A stretch of 10,062 nt of DNA from JBDTLH01 sp039934875. Its GTDB lineage: Bacteria > Acidobacteriota > Terriglobia > Terriglobales > Acidobacteriaceae. Positions 1 to 9,000 of the stretch are shown here, piece by piece. The notes below the pieces were generated by a model. That model did no database searches. It was not told the origin of the DNA and saw only the letters and a program-made list of their open reading frames with translations. The translations under genes and the position numbers were made by a program. Positions within the stretch are counted from its first letter, which is position 1; every line of letters starts with the position of its first letter. The stretch lies in the NCBI GenBank assembly GCA_039934875.1, contig JBDTLH010000144.1:1-10062 (forward strand), written 5' to 3'.

Positions 1-867
1 CTGATAGAGGGGGGAGGGAAGGTGGAGTGGTACCACCCGTTCAGCATGAAATCGCTTTTCAGGATGAACAATAGAACCCACCGCGAGCTGTTGGTGGTGG
101 ATGGGCGGGTGGGGTTTATCGGAGGGGCGGGCATCGCGGACAACTGGAGATATGCCAAGGATGATAAAGATCCGCGATGGCGCGATACGGTGGCGCGGGT
201 GGAAGGCGACGTGGTGAGTAATATGCAAGCCACTTTCGCGGAGAACTGGATTGAATCGAGCGGCGAGATCATCGCGGGGGAGGATTATTTTCCTGGGGAC
301 CGGCCAGCGGGAAACACATGCGCGATGGTGGTGGACGGTTCCCCATCCGCGGGGGGATCGACGAGAGTGCGGGTGCTGTTTCAGATGCTGGTGGCGTCCG
401 CGCGGCGCAGTATACATATCACGACGCCGTATTTTCTGCCGGACCGCTCTTTGCGCCGGGAGTTGGTGGGCGCCATTGAGCGTGGAGTCGAGGTGAAAGT
501 GATCGTTCCTGGAGTGAAAGCGGACCACCTGATGACACGGACTTCAAGCCGGATGTTGTATGGTGATGTGCTCAAAGCAGGGGGAAGTATCTATGAGTAT
601 CAGCCGGCGATGATCCACGCAAAGATTTTGATTGTGGACGGCAAATGGACGGTGATGGGTTCCACCAACTGCGATTTTCGCTCGTTTGGATTGAATGACG
701 AAGTCAATATTTCGTTTATCAGCGCAGAAGGGGCGGCGAGGTTGGAGCGCGATTTCGAGGATGATCTTCGCGGGTGCAGAGAAGTGAATTACGAGCAGTG
801 GAAGCGGCGTCCGCTGCATGAACGCATGCTGGAGTGGTCGGGATGGATACTGCGGAAGCAGCAGTAG
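1..867 (+). CDS. Cardiolipin synthase / phospholipase D-family protein, C-terminal part (5'-truncated by window edge)
   Basis: Phospholipase D-superfamily enzymes of this type join phosphatidyl groups to make cardiolipin at the inner membrane. The frame is open from base 1 to the TAG at 865-867. A GTG at 22 could be read as a start, but the codons before it are in frame and the protein already begins just before the first catalytic motif, so the true start lies upstream. The first HKD-like motif (bases 79-102) reads HRELLVVD, with Glu where the catalytic Lys is expected. The second motif (616-639) is canonical, HAKILIVD followed by GSTN. Other family marks are TTPYFLPD before the second motif and LNDEVN after it. 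About 288 residues are visible, against roughly 400-480 for complete members. ClsB-like is the best subgroup guess, because of the YbhP-like gene that follows; a Cls or other PLD-type transphosphatidylase is possible. Confidence 0.85.
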   Translation: MIEGGGKVEWYHPFSMKSLFRMNNRTHRELLVVDGRVGFIGGAGIADNWRYAKDDKDPRWRDTVARVEGDVVSNMQATFAENWIESSGEIIAGEDYFPGDRPAGNTCAMVVDGSPSAGGSTRVRVLFQMLVASARRSIHITTPYFLPDRSLRRELVGAIERGVEVKVIVPGVKADHLMTRTSSRMLYGDVLKAGGSIYEYQPAMIHAKILIVDGKWTVMGSTNCDFRSFGLNDEVNISFISAEGAARLERDFEDDLRGCREVNYEQWKRRPLHERMLEWSGWILRKQQ

Positions 868-869
868 CA

Positions 870-1559
870 ATGACGACGAAGCTGCGGATCGCGACGTACA
901 ACGTGCACAAGTGCAAAGGGATGGATGGGAGGGTGCGTCCGGAGCGCGTGGCGAGGGTGATGCTGCGGTTGGATGCGGACGTGATTGCGGCGCAGGAGGT
1001 GCTGGGCCCACAGGCGGAGGCGCTGGCGGATGGGCTTGCCGGGGCGGGATACAGGTTTAGCTTTGGCGAGAACCGGAAAATTGCCGGCGTGAGTTATGGC
1101 AATGCGACCTTCAGCCGCCTGACGGTGGAGATGGCGCGAAATTACGATGTGTCAATTGGAGAGCGCGAGCGGCGCGGCGTTCTGCGGACCGATGTGGTCA
1201 CCGCAGAAGGGGTTGTGCATGTCTTCAACGCGCATTTAGGGACCTCGTATGGGGAGCGCGGGAGGCAGGCGCAATGCCTCTTGGCGGAGGGACTGCTGTT
1301 GGACCGCGCTATCGGCAAACGCCGGGTGGTGTGCGGGGATTTCAATGAGTGGGTGCGGGGACGGTGCTCGCGCGCGCTGGCGCGGGAATTTCAGTCTGCA
1401 CGGCCGCGGCGAAGTTATCCGGGAGTATTGCCGCTGTTGGCGCTGGACCATATCTATTTCGATTCCAAGCTGGCGCTGGAACGGCATTGGGTCTTCCGGG
1501 AAAGGTTGGGGTTATTGGCGTCGGACCATCTGCCATTGCTGGCAGACTTCCGCGTATAG
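870..1559 (+). CDS. Endonuclease/exonuclease/phosphatase (EEP) family protein, YbhP-like
   Basis: This is a 229-residue metal-dependent EEP-fold hydrolase, acting either on phosphodiesters or as a phosphatase; its substrate is unknown. From the ATG at 870 the family motifs are complete: ATYNVHK with Asn11, AAQEV with Glu43, NAHLG with His122, GDFNEW with Asp157 and Asn159, and SDHLPLL with Asp219 and His220. RGVL, the RQAQ after HLG, and LDHIY resemble E. coli YbhP as I remember it. No signal peptide or membrane segment is seen, so it is probably cytosolic. The start is ambiguous. ATG 870 lies 2 bases after the synthase stop with GGAAG 11 bases upstream. ATG 843 has GGAG 8 bases upstream and would overlap the synthase by 25 bases; GTG 834 is also in frame. 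I chose 870 because the fold begins at KLRIATYN. Either way it is translationally close to the synthase gene and probably co-transcribed with it. Confidence 0.85.
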   Translation: MTTKLRIATYNVHKCKGMDGRVRPERVARVMLRLDADVIAAQEVLGPQAEALADGLAGAGYRFSFGENRKIAGVSYGNATFSRLTVEMARNYDVSIGERERRGVLRTDVVTAEGVVHVFNAHLGTSYGERGRQAQCLLAEGLLLDRAIGKRRVVCGDFNEWVRGRCSRALAREFQSARPRRSYPGVLPLLALDHIYFDSKLALERHWVFRERLGLLASDHLPLLADFRV

Positions 1560-1660
1560 TGGATGGAACGTGGCAGGTGCATTATTTTGTTCACTTTAGA
1601 CATAGGGGTTCGTCCAATACGGTTCGGCGCTGGAATGTAGAGTTGCAATCTGAGCGGCGG

Positions 1661-1700
1661 TTTCTAAAAGGGCTTTACCAATACAATCAAATAAGTTTTT
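1661..1700 (+). promoter_or_regulatory. Possible promoter region for the RND operon
   Basis: The gap between the EEP gene and the adaptor gene is visibly richer in A and T than its surroundings, most strongly here. TACAAT at 1682-1687 differs from the sigma-70 -10 consensus at one base, but there is no good -35 hexamer 16-18 bases upstream. The rest of the gap (1560-1660) holds a direct repeat GGTTCG at 1607-1612 and 1621-1626 and a heptamer CCAATAC at 1614-1620 and 1678-1684; both could be chance. I see no clear terminator for the upstream pair. No BaeR-like operator could be recognised. Confidence 0.25.
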
Positions 1701-1709
1701 GGAGGAAGG
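1701..1709 (+). promoter_or_regulatory. Ribosome binding site deciding the TTG start of the adaptor gene
   Basis: GGAGGAAGG is a near-perfect Shine-Dalgarno. Its GGAGG core ends 5 bases before the TTG at 1711. It overlaps the alternative upstream TTG at 1699, which therefore cannot be the start it serves. Starting at 1711 gives a protein beginning MKKALP, a textbook lipoprotein signal peptide. Confidence 0.7.
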
Positions 1710-1710
1710 T

Positions 1711-2895
1711 TTGAAGAAGGCCCTACCCGCCGGTGCGGCGCTACTTGCGTTTTGTTTGCTCTCCGCGTGCAATCGCGGCGAAAAGGCGCCGAGCGCGCAG
1801 GAACAGCGGCAGCAGGCGAGAAACGCGCCGATTCCGGTGGGAGTTGCGGCAGTCCAGCAGAAGGACGTGCAGGTCTTCCTGACCGGGTTGGGCGCAGTGA
1901 CGGCTTACAACACGGTAACGGTGAAGAGCCGGGTGGATGGGGCCATCGTCAAGATCAACTTCACAGAGGGCCAGCATGTGAATAAAGGCGATTTGCTGGC
2001 TGAGATTGATCCCCGGCCCTACCAGGTAGCGCTGGACCAGGCGCAAGCGAACCTGGCAAGAGACGAGGCGCTGCTGAACACGTCGAAGCTGAACCTTACA
2101 CGCAATGAGCAATTGACAAAAGCGGGAGTGGTGGCGGTGCAGGCACTCGATACGCAGCGCGCCGAGACCGGGCAATACGAGGGAACGGTGCAAGGGGACC
2201 AGGCATCGATCGCGAGCGCGAAGCTGAATCTCACCTACTCCAAAATCACGGCCCCGATCTCGGGGCGAGTGGGATTGCGGTTAGTGGATGTGGGCAACAT
2301 CGTGCATGCCAGCGATGCGAACGGCATATGCACGATCACACAGTTGAAGCCGATCGCAGTGATCTTTACCCTGCCGGAGGACAACGTGAATGAGGTGCGT
2401 GCCCGGATGAAGCAGGGCGCGTTGCTGGCGGACGCATACACCCGGGACGATAGAACGGTAATCGAGAGCGGGAAGCTTGAGACCATTGACAACCAGATCG
2501 ATGCAACGACGGGAACAGTAAAGCTGAAGGCGGTCTTCGACAATAAGAACGAGCAGCTTTGGCCGAATGAGTTTGTGAACATCCACTTGCGCCTGAATAC
2601 CGACAAAAACGCGATCGTGATTCCTTCGAGCGCGATCCAGCGCGGGCCGCAAGGGACGTTCGTGTATCTGGTGGGGCAGAACAATACAGTGCAGGTGCGG
2701 AACATACAGATAAAGCTGTCACAAGGGCTGACTTCGGTGGTGGGGAGCGGCTTGCAACCGGGCGAGCGCATCGTAACAGACGGGCAAGAGCGGTTGCAGG
2801 TAGATGCCAAAGTGCAGCCCCAGGCGCCGCAGAAGAACGGGCAAAACGATCAAGGACCGAGCAGCCAGGCGATTGGATCGGGCCCGGGAGCTTAA
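1711..2895 (+). CDS. mdtA: RND efflux periplasmic adaptor (membrane fusion protein), MdtA-like lipoprotein
   Basis: This adaptor would link inner-membrane RND permeases to an outer-membrane channel. From TTG 1711 it has 394 residues. The N-terminus is a lipoprotein signal: MKK, a hydrophobic stretch, then the lipobox LSAC with Cys20 as the lipidated residue and Asn at +2. Next come the first half of the biotinyl/lipoyl domain (VDGAIVKINFTEGQHV, then GDLLAEIDPRPY), an alpha-hairpin rich in Ala, Gln and Leu (about residues 105-165), the returning lipoyl half (SKITAPISGRVG), and beta-barrel and membrane-proximal domains with VIPSSAIQRGPQGTFVY. The tail is a low-complexity stretch rich in Gln, Pro, Gly and Ser. 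E. coli MdtA has about 415 residues. Translation from TTG 1699 is possible but would add four residues and destroy the Shine-Dalgarno relationship. It is the first gene of an operon with the two permeases, ending 3 bases before the next ATG. Confidence 0.92.
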   Translation: MKKALPAGAALLAFCLLSACNRGEKAPSAQEQRQQARNAPIPVGVAAVQQKDVQVFLTGLGAVTAYNTVTVKSRVDGAIVKINFTEGQHVNKGDLLAEIDPRPYQVALDQAQANLARDEALLNTSKLNLTRNEQLTKAGVVAVQALDTQRAETGQYEGTVQGDQASIASAKLNLTYSKITAPISGRVGLRLVDVGNIVHASDANGICTITQLKPIAVIFTLPEDNVNEVRARMKQGALLADAYTRDDRTVIESGKLETIDNQIDATTGTVKLKAVFDNKNEQLWPNEFVNIHLRLNTDKNAIVIPSSAIQRGPQGTFVYLVGQNNTVQVRNIQIKLSQGLTSVVGSGLQPGERIVTDGQERLQVDAKVQPQAPQKNGQNDQGPSSQAIGSGPGA

Positions 2896-2898
2896 GCC

Positions 2899-5800
2899 AT
2901 GACCCTGTCGCGACCGTTTATCGAGCGTCCCATCGCTACCTCTTTGCTGATGGTGGCGTTGCTGCTGGTGGGCGTGGTGGCGTATGAGCAACTGCCGATT
3001 TCGGCGTTGCCGCAGGTGGATTATCCGACCATCCAGATTCTTACGTTTTATCCGGGCGGTTCGCCGGACGTGGTCGCTTCCACGATCACTGCGCCGCTGG
3101 AGCGGCAGTTTGGAGAATTGCCAGGGTTGAGCCAGATGACGTCCACCAGTTCTTTTGGGGCGTCAATCATCACCTTGCAATTCAATCTTTCGGAGAATAT
3201 CGACATCTCCGAGCAAGAGGTGCAGGCGTCGATAAACTCGGCGGGGACGTACCTGCCGAAAGACCTGCCGAACCCGCCGATTTACAGCAAGGTGAATCCG
3301 GCGGACGCGCCGATTCTGACGCTGGCGATGACCTCAGCGACACTGCCGCTGCCGCAGGTAGAGGACCTGGCGGACACGACCTTCGCGCAGAAGATTTCGC
3401 AATTGCAGGGCGTGGGATTGGTATCCATCAGCGGCGGGCAGAAGCTGGCGATCCGGATTGATGCGAACCCGGTGGCGCTGGCGTCGTATGGGTTGAGCCT
3501 GGAGGCGCTGCGCACGATCATCGCGCAAGTCAATGTGGACCAGGCGAAGGGACAGATTGACGGTCCGCGGCAATCGTTCACCATCGAGGCGAATGACCAA
3601 CTGCTGGCCGCGCAGGACTACTCCAACGTGATCATCGCCTATCGCAACGGCAATCCGGTGCGGCTGAAGGACGTGGCCAGGGTGGTCGAGGGGGTGGAGA
3701 ACGCAAACCAGGCGGCATGGATGGGGACCAAGGACCCGTCGCCGCGGGTTGTCCCGGCGGTAATCGTGAACATTCAGCGGCAGCCCGGGGCGAACATCAT
3801 CGGCGTGGTGGATGGGATCAAGCGGCTGCTGCCGCAACTGCGCTCCACGTTGCCGAGCTCGGTGGACGTGCAGATACTGACCGACCGCACGGAGACGATT
3901 CGCGCTTCGGTCAACGATGTGAAGTTTGAGCTGCTGCTCACCATCGTGCTGGTGGTAATGGTGATCTTCCTGTTCCTGCGCAATCTGGCGGCGACGGTGA
4001 TCCCCAGCGTGGCGGTACCGCTGTCGCTGGTGGGGACCTTCGGCATCATGTACCTGCTGGGGTATTCGCTGGACAATCTGTCACTGATGGCGTTGACCAT
4101 ATCCACCGGCTTCGTGGTGGACGACGCCATTGTGATGATCGAAAACATCGACCGTTTTCTCGAAATGGGCGATTCGCCATTCGAGGCGGCGATGAAGGGA
4201 TCGGGACAGATAGGATTCACCATTCTGTCGTTGACGGTCTCGTTGATCGCGGTGCTGATCCCGCTGCTGTTCATGGGCGATATTGTGGGGCGGCTGTTCC
4301 GCGAGTTTGCGGTGACGCTGGCCTCGGCGATCCTGGTCTCCGCCGTGATCTCGCTGACGCTGACGCCAATGATGTGCTCGAAGCTGCTTAAGCACCGCAA
4401 GGGAAAGACACAGGGCTGGCTCTATCGAGTGTCAGAGCGCGGCTTCGAGAGCACGATTGCGTTCTATGGGCGCACGGTGCGATTTGTGCTGCGGCACCAG
4501 TTCGCGACTCTGCTGATTACGATCGCGACGTTGCTGGCGACCATCTGGCTGATGATTCTGGTGCCTAAAGGATTTTTTCCGGTGCAGGACACGGGCGTGA
4601 TTCTGGGTATCTCGGACGCGCCGCAAAGTATATCGTTCGATGCGATGGCGGAGGGGCAGCAACAACTGGTGGATGTGGTGCTGCATGATCCCGATGTAGC
4701 CAGCCTCTCGTCGTTCATCGGGGTGGATGGCCAGAACCAGACGCAGAACAGCGGACGCATGCAGATCAATTTGAAGCCGCGCAACCAGCGCAGCGCGACG
4801 GCGACGCAGATCATCGACCGCCTGGACCAGAGCGCGAAGCAGGTGGCGGGCATCACGCTGAATATGCAGCCAGTGCAGGATTTGACGGTAGAAGACCGGG
4901 TGAGCCGCACGCAGTACCAATACACGCTGGAGGACGCGAGCGCCAGCGAATTGGCGGAGTGGGTACCGAAAGTCATCAAGAAGCTGAGGACATTGCCCGA
5001 GCTGCAGGATGTTGCCAGCGACATGCAGGCGAACGGATTGCAGGCGAGGCTGATCATAGATCGCGACACCGCATCCCGGCTGGGAGTGACCGCGTCGGCG
5101 ATCGACGCGACGCTGTATGACGCCTTCGGGCAGCGGCAGATCTCGACCATGTTCACGCAGTTGAATCAGTACCACGTGATACTGGAGGTTGATCCGCAAT
5201 TTCGCGCGAATCCGGATGCGCTGGATAACATATATGTGCCGTCGTCGGTGGCGACGGCGCCCGGCGCGCAGAGCGCTAATTCTCCGGTGCCCACAGGGAC
5301 GACGATGAATCAGGTGCCGCTGAGTGCGTTCGCGCATTTCGAGATCAGTCCGATGGCGCTCTCGATCAATCATCAGGGGCAGTTTCCCGATGCGACCATC
5401 TCATTCAATTTGAAGCAGGGCGCATCATTGGGCGCGGCGGTGAAATCCATCCAGCAGGCGGAGAAGGAGATCGGAATCCCGGTCAGCTTAAACACGACAT
5501 TCCAGGGGACGGCGCGGGCGTTTCAAGCGTCGCTGGCAAATGAGGGCTGGCTGGTGCTGGCGGCGATTGTTACCGTGTACATCGTGCTGGGGGTGCTCTA
5601 TGAGAGCTACATTCATCCCATCACGATTCTGTCGACGCTGCCATCGGCGGGAGTGGGCGCGCTGCTGGCGCTGTTTATCTTCCACATGGATTTCGACGTG
5701 ATGTCGTTGATCGGGATCATCCTGCTCATCGGTATTGTGAAGAAGAACGCGATCATGATGATTGATTTCGCGCTCGATCTGGAGCGGAATGAAGGGCGGA

Positions 5801-6078
5801 GGCCGGTGGACGCAATCTATGATGCGTGCCTGCTGCGCTTCCGTCCCATTATGATGACAACGATGGCGGCGTTGTTCGGCGCGGTGCCGCTGGCGTTCGG
5901 ACATGGTCCAGGGTCGGAGCTGCGGCGACCGCTGGGCATCACCATCATCGGGGGACTGATCTTCAGCCAGGTGCTGACGCTCTACACCACACCTGTGGTC
6001 TATTTATACTTCGACCGGCTGGCCGCGTTGTTGCGGCGGCGCGAGAGCCCGCAGGCGGTGCTGGTGGAAGGGGACTGA
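2899..6078 (+). CDS. mdtB: RND multidrug efflux permease, MdtB/MuxB-like
   Basis: This is a 1059-residue inner-membrane proton/drug antiporter subunit of the hydrophobe/amphiphile efflux RND family. TM1 lies near residues 12-31 after RPFIERPIATS. It is followed by the periplasmic porter domain, TM2-TM6 from about residue 343, a second TM1-like segment (535-554) ending in VPKGFFP, the second porter half, and TM8-TM12 from about 885. Proton-relay residues are present: Asp408 and Asp409 in TM4 (GFVVDDAIV), Lys949 in TM10 (GIVKKNAIMM), and Arg980/Arg982 at the start of TM11 (LLRFRPIMM). E. coli MdtB has 1040 residues; part of the excess is an 18-residue Ala/Ser/Pro/Thr insert (about 782-804) relative to the next permease. 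GGGAG at 2886-2890 lies 8 bases before the ATG. Having a second, similar permease gene directly downstream points to the heteromeric MdtBC arrangement rather than an AcrB homotrimer. Confidence 0.93.
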   Translation: MTLSRPFIERPIATSLLMVALLLVGVVAYEQLPISALPQVDYPTIQILTFYPGGSPDVVASTITAPLERQFGELPGLSQMTSTSSFGASIITLQFNLSENIDISEQEVQASINSAGTYLPKDLPNPPIYSKVNPADAPILTLAMTSATLPLPQVEDLADTTFAQKISQLQGVGLVSISGGQKLAIRIDANPVALASYGLSLEALRTIIAQVNVDQAKGQIDGPRQSFTIEANDQLLAAQDYSNVIIAYRNGNPVRLKDVARVVEGVENANQAAWMGTKDPSPRVVPAVIVNIQRQPGANIIGVVDGIKRLLPQLRSTLPSSVDVQILTDRTETIRASVNDVKFELLLTIVLVVMVIFLFLRNLAATVIPSVAVPLSLVGTFGIMYLLGYSLDNLSLMALTISTGFVVDDAIVMIENIDRFLEMGDSPFEAAMKGSGQIGFTILSLTVSLIAVLIPLLFMGDIVGRLFREFAVTLASAILVSAVISLTLTPMMCSKLLKHRKGKTQGWLYRVSERGFESTIAFYGRTVRFVLRHQFATLLITIATLLATIWLMILVPKGFFPVQDTGVILGISDAPQSISFDAMAEGQQQLVDVVLHDPDVASLSSFIGVDGQNQTQNSGRMQINLKPRNQRSATATQIIDRLDQSAKQVAGITLNMQPVQDLTVEDRVSRTQYQYTLEDASASELAEWVPKVIKKLRTLPELQDVASDMQANGLQARLIIDRDTASRLGVTASAIDATLYDAFGQRQISTMFTQLNQYHVILEVDPQFRANPDALDNIYVPSSVATAPGAQSANSPVPTGTTMNQVPLSAFAHFEISPMALSINHQGQFPDATISFNLKQGASLGAAVKSIQQAEKEIGIPVSLNTTFQGTARAFQASLANEGWLVLAAIVTVYIVLGVLYESYIHPITILSTLPSAGVGALLALFIFHMDFDVMSLIGIILLIGIVKKNAIMMIDFALDLERNEGRRPVDAIYDACLLRFRPIMMTTMAALFGAVPLAFGHGPGSELRRPLGITIIGGLIFSQVLTLYTTPVVYLYFDRLAALLRRRESPQAVLVEGD

Positions 6079-6082
6079 AGCG

Positions 6083-9000
6083 ATGAGCGTCTCCGCGACC
6101 TTCATCAAGCGGCCGGTGGGCACGATGCTGCTGACGTTTGCGCTGCTGCTGGCGGGGATGCTGGCGTATTTCAAGTTGCCAGTGGCGCCGCTGCCCAGCG
6201 TGGACTATCCGGTGGTTTCAGTGAGCGCGGGGCTGCCGGGCGCGAATCCGGAGACGATGGCGTCGGCGGTGGCGACGCCGCTGGAGCGGCAGTTCGGGCA
6301 CATCGCGGGCATCAATCAGATGACCTCCACCAGCACGCTGGGCAGCGTGAATGTCACGATGCAGTTTGATCTGAACCGGGATATCAACGCGGCGGCGCGT
6401 GATGTGCAGGCGGCGATCAATGCGGCGCAGAGCCAGTTGCCGGCGTATCTGCCCAATAATCCGCATTATCGCAAATCGAATCCGGCGGATGCGCCGATCC
6501 TGGTGCTGGCGCTGACCTCGGATACGATGACGTTGCCGCAGATGTACGATGTGGCGGATTCGATCATCGCGCAGAAGATCGCGCAAATTGAGGGCATCGG
6601 GCAGGTGTTCGTGGGCGGTTCGGCATCTCCGGCGGTGCGTATCGAAGCGAATCCGCTGAAGTTGAACGCGCTGGGAGTAGGACTCGATCAGGTGCGCACC
6701 GCGATACAGGCGCAAAACGTCAATACTCCGACGGGGAGCCTGGAGGGGCCGGATGAGCGCTGGGTGGTTACCGCCAACGACCAGTTAAAGGTCGCCAGCC
6801 AATACGCGCCGATTATTGTGGCGTATCACAACGGCGCTCCGGTGCGGCTCTCGGATGTGGCGACCGTAAGCGATACGCAGGCGGACATTCGCAACTACGG
6901 TTCGCTCGACGGCAAGCCGGCGGTGACGATGTGGGTTTTCCGGCAGCCGGCGGCGAACATTATCGCGACGGTGGACCGGGTGTATAAGGAGTTGCCGATG
7001 CTGGAGGCGTCCATGCCTCCGGCAATGAAACTGGATATCGGGATGGACCGCACGACCACGATTCGAGCGTCCGTGCGCGACGTGGAGATCACGCTGGCAA
7101 TTTCGGTGTGCCTGGTGGTGCTGGTCGTCTTTGTCTTTCTGCGGAATGTGCGGGCGACGCTGATTCCTAGCGTAGCGGTGCCGCTGGCCATCGTAGGCAC
7201 GTTTGGCGTGATGTATCTGCTGGGATACTCGATCGACAACCTGTCGTTGATGGCGCTAACGGTTTCCACAGGATTCGTGGTGGACGACGCGATCGTGGTG
7301 ATCGAGAACATCATGCGGCATATTGAAGCCGGCATGAAGCCTTATGCGGCGGCGCTGCTGGGGGCAAAGGAGATCAGCTTCACCATTGTCTCGATCAGTT
7401 TTTCGCTGATTGCGGTATTCATCCCGATTCTGCTGATGGGCGGTCTGGTGGGACGGCTCTTCCATGAGTTCGCGGTCACGATCAGCGCGGCGATCCTGAT
7501 CTCGATGGTGGTCTCACTGACGACGACGCCGATGTTGTGCGCGCATTTTTTGAAGCCTCCGGAGCACGGCAAGCGCAATTCGCTGTTTGATTTGAGCGAG
7601 CGCGGCTTTGAGTTGATCAACGGCGCCTATAAGCATTCACTTGCGTGGGTGTTGCGGCACAAATTTATCGGATTGATGGCGACGCTGCTGGCCCTCGCCG
7701 CGACGGTGTATTTGTATGTGGTAATACCCAAGGGCTTTTTTCCGCAGCAGGACACCGGCAGATTGTCGGGGGGATTGCAAGCGGAGCAGGACATATCATT
7801 CGATGCGCTGAAGGCGAAGATGACGGAGTTTGCCGCGATCGTAAAGGCGGACCCGGCGGTGGGGCACGTAGTCTCGTTCGTGAGCGGGACAAATTCGGGC
7901 AGAATGTTCGTGGTACTGAAGCCGGTGAGCGAGCGCAAGATATCCGGGGATGCGGTGATCAACCGGTTGCGGCCCAAGCTGTCGCACATTCCTGGGGCGA
8001 ACATGTTCCTGCAAAATTCGCAGGAGCTGCAAGTGGGAGGGCGGCAATCGAATGCGCAATACCAGTACACACTGCAGAGCGAGGACCTGAACGCGTTAGA
8101 ATCGTGGGCGCCGCGACTGCTGGAGGCGCTCAAGAAGATCCCTCAATTGAAGGACGTGAACAGCGATCAGCAGAACCATGGACTTCAGCAGACCATTGTG
8201 ATCGATCGTGATACGGCTTCACGGCTGGGAGTCACGGCGCAGCAAATTGACGCCGCGCTTTATGACGCTTTTGGCCAGGAGCAGATCAGCACCATTTACC
8301 AGTCGCTGAACCAATATCATGTGGTGCTGGAGGTTGCGCCCGAGTTTCAGCGCTCTCCGGACTCACTGAAGGTGGTTTACGTTCGCTCTTCGAGCGGGCA
8401 ACAGGTGCCGCTTTCGAGTTTCGTGCATTTTGGGCCGAGCAATGCCGCGTTGCAGGTGAACCATCAGGGAACGTTTCCTTCGACCACGATCTCATTCAAT
8501 CTGGCGACCGGCGTCTCACTCGGACAAGCAACCCAGTTGATCCAGAAGGCGGAGAGTGAGATCGGAATACCGGGGATCATACACGGCAGCTTTCAGGGAA
8601 CCGCTGCCGTGTTTCAGCAATCTTTGGCGAACGAGCCGCTACTGATATTGGCGGCGGTGGTTGCAGTCTATATTGTGCTCGGAGTGCTGTATGAGAGTTT
8701 CATCCATCCCATCACCATTCTTTCGACGCTGCCGTCGGCGGGTTTAGGGGCGCTGCTGGCGCTGGAGATCACGAACACGGAACTGAGCGTAATTGCGCTG
8801 ATCGGCATTATCCTGCTCATTGGCATTGTGAAGAAGAACGCGATCATGATGATCGATTTTGCTCTGGTGCAGGAGCGCGAACACGGCAAGAACTCGCAGG
8901 ATTCCATCTTCGAAGCGGCGCTTTTGCGCTTCCGCCCGATTACCATGACGACTATGGCGGCGCTGCTGGGGGCGACGCCGTTGGCATTCGGCACCGGCAC

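Noticed and set aside
544..1011. Antisense frame across the synthase/EEP junction
   Set aside because: Pro/Ser/Arg-rich low-complexity translation opposite two genes with conserved motifs; a shadow frame.
1587..1602. TTGTTC and TAGACA as a promoter pair in the gap before the adaptor
   Set aside because: The hexamers are too close together (about 4 bases) and match the consensus poorly.
1349..1714. 121-codon + strand frame running from the EEP gene into the gap before the adaptor
   Set aside because: Most of it is out-of-frame EEP sequence of Gly/Ala type, and it ends inside the adaptor start region. No family features.
4432..5373. Long antisense open frame (313 codons) inside the MdtB-like gene, with other antisense frames at 4464-5156 and 5488-5904
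   Set aside because: The translations are rich in Arg, His and Gln with no domain-like pattern, and they lie opposite a clearly real permease. Long antisense frames are expected in GC-rich coding DNA.
7645..8211. 188-codon + strand frame inside the MdtC-like gene
   Set aside because: It is an out-of-frame reading of conserved RND sequence, rich in Gly and Arg, with no independent motif or ribosome site.
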